DNA of 64,000 bases from Chthoniobacterales bacterium (GTDB lineage Bacteria; Verrucomicrobiota; Verrucomicrobiia; Chthoniobacterales; JACTMZ01): positions 1-64,000 of the forward strand of contig JACSRX010000019.1 of NCBI GenBank assembly GCA_014879535.1. Reading direction: 5' to 3'. Positions 44,546 to 51,382 of the stretch are shown piece after piece. The notes under the pieces were generated by a model. It was not told the DNA's origin and searched no databases. It worked only from the letters and a program-made list of their open reading frames with translations. Position 1 is the stretch's first letter. Every line of letters begins with the position of its first letter. The translations under genes and the position numbers were made by a program.

Positions 44546-46454
44546 GGATTATCTGGTTTATCTGCTGGTGCTCGGTCTGCTTGCCGTGCTCGGGCGCCTG
44601 CCCCTCGATGTCGTCTTCCGTCTGGGATCATTCCTCGGCCTGCTCGCATGGGCCATATTGCCAAAATACCGGCGGCTGGCACGCCACAATATCGGAATCG
44701 CCTTCGGCCACACCATGTCGGCCCAGGAAATCCGGCGAACCGTCCGGCGGCACTTCCAAGTCCTCGGCGCCAACATTCTCAGTTCCCCGCGTCTGGCCCG
44801 GATGCCCGAGGCGGATGTCCAGGCCCGTGTGGAGATGGTCGGGTTCGGGAACCTGCGCGGCGCCCTGGACCGCGGGAAAGGCGTGGTCATGGCCATCAAC
44901 CACATCGGGAACTGGGAACTCTACGCCCAGCTGATCGGCCGCGTGAAGGATGTGCAGGTCGGCACGATCTTCCAGTCGCAGCGGAACAAATATCTCAACA
45001 GGCTCATCGACCGCGACCGGCGGCGGCTCGGACTTCACACATTCGACCGCCGCAAGGGCTACCTTGACGCGGTCAATCTCGTCGAGCGCGGCGGCATTCT
45101 TGCCGTGCTGATCGATCAGCACGCCGGCGACGGCGGCCTGTGGACCTCGCTTTTCCGGCGCCTCGCCTCCACGTCACCACTCGCCGGCATCCTTTCCCAG
45201 CGCACGGGTGCCCCGCTCATCTCGGTGGCGATTCACACCACCGGCACCGCCCGCTGGCGATGCGAGATCGAACCGCCCACCGAGCCGGCGAACCGCACCG
45301 CCGAGGAACTCACCCTCCAACTCAATAGAATCCTTGAAAAACAGATCACCGGGTCGCCCGCCGACTGGTTCTGGGTTCACAACCGCTGGAAAACGCCGGC
45401 CGCGTTCCTGCTCGGAAAAACGCGGCGGGGCTTCCACTTCGCACCCGACGAACCTGCATCCTCCCTTCAGCACTTCCGCCTGCTCATCCGGTCGAGCAAC
45501 TGGCTCGGGGACGCCGTGATGAACATCCCCGCCGTGCGCGCCTGCAAACAGGGACGCCCCGACCTTCACTTGACGGTGCTGACACCCGCCAAGCTGGCGG
45601 CACTCTGGCGCCGGGTCCCGGAAGTGGACGAGGTCGTGGAAATCCTGGCGGGTGAATCACCTTCGCGGCTCGGGCGGCGCGTGCGGCAGACATGGGATGC
45701 CGCGATCCTTTTCCCCAACTCGCTGCGGTCGGCGCTGGAGGCCCGGGCCCTCGGCATACCGCGCATCGTGGGATTTCCCGGCCACCATCGGCGCCGGTTG
45801 TTGGAACGCGTGCCGAAATTCACCCCGGATTCCTGCGGACACCACGCAAACCGCTACCTGCGCCTCGTCCGGTTCTTCGGGGCGCCCGGCGACAGGGAGC
45901 CCGCGACGTTCTCGGGCGGAATGGCTGTGCATACCCCGGAACGACAGCCGCGCATCGCCGTGTGCCCCGGTGCGGAATACGGCCCGGCAAAGCGATGGCC
46001 CGCGGAGCGCTTTGCAGCGGCCATGCGCATCTTCCATGAGGGGACTCCCGCCGAATGGATTCTTTTCGGCATGGCAGCCGACCAGCCGGTGGGCGAGGAG
46101 ATTGCCAAACTCTGTCCTTTCACCGTGGAAAACCGCCTCGGGAAGACATCGATGGATCAACTCATCGACGAGCTGGGCGCCTGCGACATCCTGCTGACCA
46201 ACGACACCGGCACGATGCATCTGGCGGCGTTTCTCGGCGTCCCCACGGTTGCCATCTTCGGCTCCACCGAGCCCTCCCTCACCTCCCCGTTGGGCGACTT
46301 CCACGAGGTGCTCCGCCACAAGGTCGATTGCAGCCCGTGCTTCCGGCGCACATGCCCGATCGATTTCCGGTGCATGACACGCATCGACCCCGCCGAGGCG
46401 GCCGCGGCGCTGCACCGGGCGTGGTCACGGACCGGCTCCCCGGCTACGGCTTGA
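44544..46454 (+). CDS. Lipid A acyltransferase (LpxL/HtrB-like) fused to heptosyltransferase (GT9, WaaF-like)
   Basis: A 636-aa fusion. Residues 1-300 form an LpxL/LpxM-type acyltransferase: an N-terminal membrane segment, the catalytic 'MAINHIGNWEL' (H120-x4-E125), and 'LAVLIDQHAGDGGLWTSLFRRLASTSPLAGIL'. Residues from about 317 onward form a GT9 heptosyltransferase: 'LLIRSSNWLGDAVMNIPAVRACKQGRPDLHLTVLT', 'AVCPGAEYGPAKRWPAERFA'-type block and 'LLTNDTGTMHLAAFLGVPTVAIFGSTEPSLTSP'. The cysteine-rich tail 'CSPCFRRTCPIDFRCM' is typical of GT9. Late acylation of lipid A and core heptose addition would thus be carried by one inner-membrane polypeptide. The last 11 bp overlap the convergent protease gene. 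Confidence 0.88.
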   Translation: MDYLVYLLVLGLLAVLGRLPLDVVFRLGSFLGLLAWAILPKYRRLARHNIGIAFGHTMSAQEIRRTVRRHFQVLGANILSSPRLARMPEADVQARVEMVGFGNLRGALDRGKGVVMAINHIGNWELYAQLIGRVKDVQVGTIFQSQRNKYLNRLIDRDRRRLGLHTFDRRKGYLDAVNLVERGGILAVLIDQHAGDGGLWTSLFRRLASTSPLAGILSQRTGAPLISVAIHTTGTARWRCEIEPPTEPANRTAEELTLQLNRILEKQITGSPADWFWVHNRWKTPAAFLLGKTRRGFHFAPDEPASSLQHFRLLIRSSNWLGDAVMNIPAVRACKQGRPDLHLTVLTPAKLAALWRRVPEVDEVVEILAGESPSRLGRRVRQTWDAAILFPNSLRSALEARALGIPRIVGFPGHHRRRLLERVPKFTPDSCGHHANRYLRLVRFFGAPGDREPATFSGGMAVHTPERQPRIAVCPGAEYGPAKRWPAERFAAAMRIFHEGTPAEWILFGMAADQPVGEEIAKLCPFTVENRLGKTSMDQLIDELGACDILLTNDTGTMHLAAFLGVPTVAIFGSTEPSLTSPLGDFHEVLRHKVDCSPCFRRTCPIDFRCMTRIDPAEAAAALHRAWSRTGSPATA

Positions 46455-47880
46455 GGATCGCGTAGGTTTTCTTGCCGGCGCGCTCGACCAGCAGCACAGC
46501 CGCCGAGGCATCATCGATGTTCGCCAGAGCCGTCAGGAACGATTCCGTGTCCCGCACCGTGTTCGGTCCCACCGCGGTGATCACATCCCTCGGCTCCAGC
46601 CCCGCCAAAGCCGCAGGACTCCCCGTTTCGACATGTGTCACGACAACCCCGGCGGACACTCCCATCCGGGAGGCCGGTTCCTCCGGCAAATCCTGCACCT
46701 GCAATCCCAGCGTCCCGGATGCTTCCCCGGTGTCCCCGCTGTTGCCCGGTGGCGGCCGGAACGGGGGCACCCTCCCCGTTCCGGAGGCGATGACGGGCGC
46801 CTGCGGCAACTCTTCCGTGGTCACGGCGATGGTCCGGTAGGCACCGTCACGCACCCCGCGCCTCCAGATCTTCAACTGCACAGCCTGCCCGACCTCCTTT
46901 CGCAAAATCGATTGCTGCAGTTCGCGCGCCGTGGAGACCTGCTCCCCGTCCACCGCCACGATCACATCCGCGGGTTGCAACCCGCTGCGTGCGGCCGGGG
47001 CGTCGGGCTCGATCGTGCGCACGAGCACGCCCTGCTCCAACCCCATCATCTGCTGCAATGGCGGGTTTTCGCCGAGGGTCTCGATGCGGATGCCCAGCCA
47101 GGGACGGACCACGCGCCCGGAGGCGATGAGCTCGTCGCTGACCGCACGCGCGATCTTGGAGGGGATGGCGAAGCCGAGACCGCGGCTGAGTCCGTTGATC
47201 AACGTGTTCACGCCGACAACCCGGCCGTCCAGGTCGCAGAGCGGACCGCCGCTGTTGCCCGGATTGATCGCCGCGTCGGTCTGGATGTAATCTTCATAGA
47301 CCGTGCTCGTGAGGTTGCTGCGCCCCTTGGCGCTGACCACTCCGACCGTCAGCGTGTAATCCAGCTCGAACGGCGCTCCGATGCCGCCCACGAATTCCCC
47401 CACGCGCACGGCATCGCTGTCCCCCCACTCCACCGCCGGCAATCTCCCGGCCTCGGCCTTGAGCACGGCCAGATCCGTCTTGTCGTCCACCCCGACCACC
47501 CGGAGTGGCAGCCGCGTGCCGTCCTTCAACCGTGCAACCACGCCGCGCTGGGGGTCCGCGCCCTCGATGACATGGGCATTCGTGAGGATGTGGCCATCCT
47601 CGCGGATGATGATCCCCGATCCCTCGCTTTCCTCCACGCGCGGGCGGCGGTTGGGCGTTTGCTGGTCGCGGAAAAGAAATTCCCAAGCCAAGGCGTCGGC
47701 CCCGTTTTCCCCGTCCTTCGCCACCTCCAACACAACCACGCTCGGGGCCACCTTGTCGTAAACCCCCGCAAAGGCTCCGCCAAGCGCCCGCGCGGCCGAT
47801 ACCTGCGGGTCGGCCTGGGCTGCGGCCCCGCATGCCATCAGGGCAAGCAGGAGACCGGGATGCAGCAGGCGGAGCTTCAT
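46444..47880 (-). CDS. HtrA/DegP-like periplasmic serine protease with two PDZ domains
   Basis: A 478-aa protein with a signal peptide ('MKLRLLHPGLLLALMACGAAAQA'; start chosen at this Met). The trypsin-like domain carries the complete triad: His in 'ILTNAHVI', Asp in 'DDKTDLAVL' and Ser in 'NPGNSGGPLCDLDGRVVGVN'. PDZ1 ('LGIRIETLGENPPLQQMMGLEQGVLVRTIEPDAPAARSGLQPADVIVAVDGE') and PDZ2 ('ASRMGVSAGVVVTHVETGSPAALAGLEPRDVITAVG') follow. The family degrades or refolds misfolded envelope proteins. The spacer between the PDZ domains contains a proline/glycine stretch. It is transcribed away from ppk1, with a 119-bp divergent region between the two. Confidence 0.93.
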   Translation of the reverse strand: MKLRLLHPGLLLALMACGAAAQADPQVSAARALGGAFAGVYDKVAPSVVVLEVAKDGENGADALAWEFLFRDQQTPNRRPRVEESEGSGIIIREDGHILTNAHVIEGADPQRGVVARLKDGTRLPLRVVGVDDKTDLAVLKAEAGRLPAVEWGDSDAVRVGEFVGGIGAPFELDYTLTVGVVSAKGRSNLTSTVYEDYIQTDAAINPGNSGGPLCDLDGRVVGVNTLINGLSRGLGFAIPSKIARAVSDELIASGRVVRPWLGIRIETLGENPPLQQMMGLEQGVLVRTIEPDAPAARSGLQPADVIVAVDGEQVSTARELQQSILRKEVGQAVQLKIWRRGVRDGAYRTIAVTTEELPQAPVIASGTGRVPPFRPPPGNSGDTGEASGTLGLQVQDLPEEPASRMGVSAGVVVTHVETGSPAALAGLEPRDVITAVGPNTVRDTESFLTALANIDDASAAVLLVERAGKKTYAILKP

Positions 47881-47999
47881 GGGTGGAATCCTACCACAAG
47901 CGGACGCAGCGGCAAACGGGTCCCCGGGATGCCGCAAGGAATTCCTTCGCGTTTCACTTGAACTTCCCGCCGCACAGGATGATTGTGGCAGACTTTCTC

Positions 48000-50072
48000 A
48001 TGGATCTGTCGGATCCCAAATTCTACATCAACCGCGAGCTGAGCTGGCTCGAGTTCAACCAGAGGGTGCTGGATCAGGCCAAGGACAACACCGTCCCGCT
48101 GCTCGAGCGCCTGAAGTTTCTCTCGATCGTCTCGTCGAATCTCGACGAGTTCTTCGAGGTGCGGGTGGCCGGCCTCAAGCAGGTGCTGCAATCCGGCGCG
48201 CAGGTGCCCGGGCCGGACAAGATGTCGGCATCCCAGCAGCTCGCCGCGGTTTCAAAACGGGTGCGGCAACTCGTGAACGAGCAATACGCGTGCTGGCGCA
48301 CCGAGATCCAGCCGCAGCTCGCCGCCAAGGGCGTGCGGTTCCTCCGCTATGCGGAGCTCGACCCGGAGGAGCGGAGGCATTTCGACGACTACTTCGAGCA
48401 GCAGGTTTTCCCCGTGCTCACCCCGCTGGCCATCGATCCCGCCCATCCCTTCCCGCAGCTTCTCAACAAGAGCCTCAACCTCATCGTCGAACTCGAGGGC
48501 GACGATCTCACGACCGACCTCGCCGTGGTGCAGATCCCGCGCATCCTCCCGCGGATCCTTCCCTCCCCGAAGAAGCGTGACGACGGCGAGGATTTCTTCT
48601 TTCTCGGCAGCCTCATCCAGGAGCACGTCGGCCGCCTCTTCCACGGGGTCAAGGTCCGCGGCGCCTACATGTTCCGCATCACGCGCAACAGCAACCTCTA
48701 CGTGGACGAGGAGGAAGCCCGCAACCTGCTGCGCGCCATCGAGGACGAGCTGCGCAAGCTCAACCGCGGCAACGCCGTCCGCCTCGAGGTGCAGGATTGC
48801 CCCGAGGAGCTGACGACCCGCCTGTGCGACATCTTCAACCTCGAAAAGGACGATGTTTACCGCGTCGAATGGCCGTTGAATCTCGTGCGGCTCATGCCCG
48901 TGGCCACGGAACTCGACCGCCCGGATCTCAAGTTCAAGCGCTTCACCCCCGTCACGGTCGTCGGCCTCGGGCAGGAACACGACATCTTCTTCCACATCCG
49001 CAAGGGCGACATCCTCCTCCACCATCCCTACGACAGCTTCCAGACCGTCCTCGATTTCATCGGTCAGGCCGCCGAGGACCCGCACGTTCTCGCGATCAAG
49101 CAGACGCTCTACCGGACCAGCTCCGACTCGCCGCTCATCCCGCTCCTCATCCAAGCCTCGCGGCAGGGCAAGCAGGTGGTCGTCGTCATCGAGCTGAAGG
49201 CCCGCTTCGACGAGGCCGCCAACATCAAATGGGCGCGCCAGCTCCGCGAGGCCGGGGTCGATGTGGTTTACGGCGTCTCCGGCCTGAAGACCCACGCCAA
49301 GATGGCCATGGTCGTGCGTCAGGAATACGACGGCATCCGCCGCTACGTCCACCTCGGCACCGGCAACTACCACCCGTCCACCGCCAAGCTCTACACCGAC
49401 CTCAGCTATTTCACCGCGCGCCCCGACATCACCGAGGACGTGGCCAATCTCTTCAACACCGTGACCGGCGTCTCGCAACTCCCGCCCCCGCGCAAACTCC
49501 TCGTTGCACCGTGGCACCTGCACCGCAGGATCCTCGAACTCATCGACCGCGAGATCGCCAATGCGCGGGCCGGCAAACCCGCGGCCATCTTCGCCAAGCT
49601 GAACTCCCTGGTGCAGGAGGAGATCATCGAGGCCCTCTACCGCGCCTCGCGCGCCGGCGTGAAGATCCGACTGCTCGTCCGCGGCATCTGCGCCCTCCGC
49701 CCGGGGCTTCCGGACGTGAGCGAAAACATCGAGGTGCGCAGCATCGTCGGCCGCTTCCTCGAACACAGCAGGATCTACCGCTTCGAGAACGCCGGCGAGC
49801 CGGAATACTACCTCGGCAGCGCCGACTGGATGGAGCGCAACTTCTTCCACCGCGTCGAGGCCGTCTTCCCCATCGAGGGTTCCGGGGCACGCGAGCACGT
49901 GCAGGAAATCATCGACTGCTTCCTGCGCGACAACGTCAAGGCGAAGGTCCTGCAGCCCGACGGGACTTCCCTCCCCGCTCCGGCGGACGCCCCCCCGTGG
50001 GACGCCCAGGAGGAATTCCTTGCAGAGGCCGCCCGGCGCCGGCGCCGCCATGCCGAAGCGGCTGAGGGCTGA
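48000..50072 (+). CDS. ppk1: Polyphosphate kinase 1
   Basis: A 690-aa PPK1, which reversibly transfers the gamma-phosphate of ATP to long-chain polyphosphate. The N-domain 'YINRELSWLEFNQRVLDQA', the head region 'SNLDEFFEVRVAGLKQ', the catalytic core with 'ALKQTLYRTSSDSPLI'-type segment, 'ARFDEAANIKWARQLREAGVDVVYGVSGLKTHAKMAMVVRQE' (phospho-histidine in KTHAKM) and 'LLVRGICALRPG' are all present. The starts at 47979 and 48000 are both possible; I chose MDLSDPKFYINREL. The ORF-track start lies inside the divergent protease gene. An 811-aa antisense ORF here is a shadow. Confidence 0.95.
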   Translation: MDLSDPKFYINRELSWLEFNQRVLDQAKDNTVPLLERLKFLSIVSSNLDEFFEVRVAGLKQVLQSGAQVPGPDKMSASQQLAAVSKRVRQLVNEQYACWRTEIQPQLAAKGVRFLRYAELDPEERRHFDDYFEQQVFPVLTPLAIDPAHPFPQLLNKSLNLIVELEGDDLTTDLAVVQIPRILPRILPSPKKRDDGEDFFFLGSLIQEHVGRLFHGVKVRGAYMFRITRNSNLYVDEEEARNLLRAIEDELRKLNRGNAVRLEVQDCPEELTTRLCDIFNLEKDDVYRVEWPLNLVRLMPVATELDRPDLKFKRFTPVTVVGLGQEHDIFFHIRKGDILLHHPYDSFQTVLDFIGQAAEDPHVLAIKQTLYRTSSDSPLIPLLIQASRQGKQVVVVIELKARFDEAANIKWARQLREAGVDVVYGVSGLKTHAKMAMVVRQEYDGIRRYVHLGTGNYHPSTAKLYTDLSYFTARPDITEDVANLFNTVTGVSQLPPPRKLLVAPWHLHRRILELIDREIANARAGKPAAIFAKLNSLVQEEIIEALYRASRAGVKIRLLVRGICALRPGLPDVSENIEVRSIVGRFLEHSRIYRFENAGEPEYYLGSADWMERNFFHRVEAVFPIEGSGAREHVQEIIDCFLRDNVKAKVLQPDGTSLPAPADAPPWDAQEEFLAEAARRRRRHAEAAEG

Positions 50073-50108
50073 TTTTGACAAAACCCCGGTCCAGTCCGAG
50101 ATTCCGGC

Positions 50109-50630
50109 ATGCTCGTCCGCCTGTTCGCCCTGCTTGCACTGGCTGCGGCAACTTCCGCCGCGGAGCCGGATTCCGTGAACGTCTGCCTCGTTGACGCCGA
50201 AGGACACACCCTCCCCCCGCGACCTATGGAGAAAGTGATCAAAACCGACGCCGAATGGCGCGCCCAGCTCGGGGATGAGGTTTACGCCGTCGCGCGCGGC
50301 AAGGGCACCGAGAGGCCGTTCTGCGGCATCTTCCACGACCACAAGCAGGCGGGCATCTACGAATGCGTCTGCTGCAACCTCCCGCTCTTCCGCTCCGACG
50401 CGAAGTTCGATTCCGGCACCGGTTGGCCGAGTTTCTTCGTCCCGGTCGCACCCGAAAATGTCGTCACCACCAAGGATTTCAGCCACGGCATGGTCCGCGA
50501 GGAAATCCTCTGCGCCCGCTGCGACGCCCACCTCGGGCATGTCTTCCACGACGGACCGCCCCCGACCGGGCTGCGCTACTGCGTCAATTCCGTGTCGCTC
50601 AAGTTCGTCCCGCAGAAGGACGGCGAATGA
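50109..50630 (+). CDS. msrB: Exported peptide methionine-R-sulfoxide reductase
   Basis: A 173-aa protein with a signal peptide '[19 protein letters not shown]', a linker that includes '[18 protein letters not shown]', and the MsrB fold. Zinc cysteines are seen in '[11 protein letters not shown]' and '[14 protein letters not shown]'; 'SGTGWPSFF' and the catalytic cysteine in '[12 protein letters not shown]' are intact. It reduces the R-sulfoxide of methionine in exported proteins. It overlaps msrA by 4 bp (ATGA), so the two enzymes form a periplasmic repair pair. Confidence 0.95.
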   Translation: MLVRLFALLALAAATSAAEPDSVNVCLVDAEGHTLPPRPMEKVIKTDAEWRAQLGDEVYAVARGKGTERPFCGIFHDHKQAGIYECVCCNLPLFRSDAKFDSGTGWPSFFVPVAPENVVTTKDFSHGMVREEILCARCDAHLGHVFHDGPPPTGLRYCVNSVSLKFVPQKDGE

Positions 50631-51211
50631 AAACCGCGCTGCTGGCCGCACTCGCCATGGTCGCCATCGTGCGCGCCGAAGATTCACCCATGAACACCCA
50701 AACAGCCACCCTCGGCGGAGGATGCTTCTGGTGCGTGGAGGCCGTTTACGAACGCCTCCCCGGCGTCCTCTCCGTCACCTCCGGCTACGCCGGCGGGCAC
50801 ACCCCCAACCCGACCTACGAACAGGTCTGCAGCGGCGACACCGGTCACGCCGAAGTCGTGCGGATCGAGTTCGACCCCGCCACGGTTTCCTACGGGAAGC
50901 TCATCGACCTGTTCTGGGACGCGCACGATCCGACGACCCTCAACCGACAGGGCGCCGACACCGGCACGCAATACCGCTCCATCATCCTGACGGAAAACGA
51001 CGAGCAGGCCCGCATCGCGCGCGAATCGAAGGACCGCGCGCAGTCCAAGTTCAAATCCCCCATCGTCACCGAAATCGTCCCCTTGGACAAATTTCACCCC
51101 GCCGAGCAGAAGCATCAGAACTTCTACCGCCAGAACCCGTCCCACCCCTACAACCAGGCCGTCATCGCCCCGAAACTCCGGAAGCTGGAGCTGAAAGAGC
51201 CCGGTCAATAG
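50627..51211 (+). CDS. msrA: Exported peptide methionine-S-sulfoxide reductase
   Basis: A 194-aa protein starting at [19 protein letters not shown], a short signal peptide, with the start set by overlap with msrB. The catalytic motif '[21 protein letters not shown]' is intact, with '[32 protein letters not shown]', '[18 protein letters not shown]' and '[13 protein letters not shown]' following. It reduces methionine-S-sulfoxide, complementing MsrB. The ORF-track start (50363) is an extension through msrB in another frame. A REP-like hairpin follows the stop codon. Confidence 0.95.
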   Translation: MKTALLAALAMVAIVRAEDSPMNTQTATLGGGCFWCVEAVYERLPGVLSVTSGYAGGHTPNPTYEQVCSGDTGHAEVVRIEFDPATVSYGKLIDLFWDAHDPTTLNRQGADTGTQYRSIILTENDEQARIARESKDRAQSKFKSPIVTEIVPLDKFHPAEQKHQNFYRQNPSHPYNQAVIAPKLRKLELKEPGQ

Positions 51212-51226
51212 GACGACCTCCGAGAG

Positions 51227-51263
51227 GTAGGGACGGTCCGACAGCCGACGGGTCCGGCCGTCC
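51227..51263. repeat. REP-like hairpin, second copy of the GTAGGGRCGG type
   Basis: GTAGGGACGG (51227-51236) opens an imperfect stem whose GGACGG (51231-51236) pairs with CCGTCC (51258-51263), with further C-C-G/C-G-G pairing inside. It shares the GTAGGG[GA]CGG opening with the hairpin at 1289-1342 and likewise lies just beyond the stop codon of a gene. No T-tract follows. The rest of the 171-bp gap up to the restriction enzyme gene shows no other signal. Confidence 0.45.
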
Positions 51264-51382
51264 GGGAACATGATCAATTCCAAAGGGCATCACACCTGCG
51301 CCGGGCGGGACTTCCGCAAGTTCGATGTCTTCGCCTCCCTTCGCCATTGAACCGCCCCACGCGGACCGCCACACTGGCGCGC

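Noticed and set aside
48252-50687. 811-aa minus-strand ORF opposite ppk1
   Set aside because: A complementary-frame shadow of a well-supported polyphosphate kinase.
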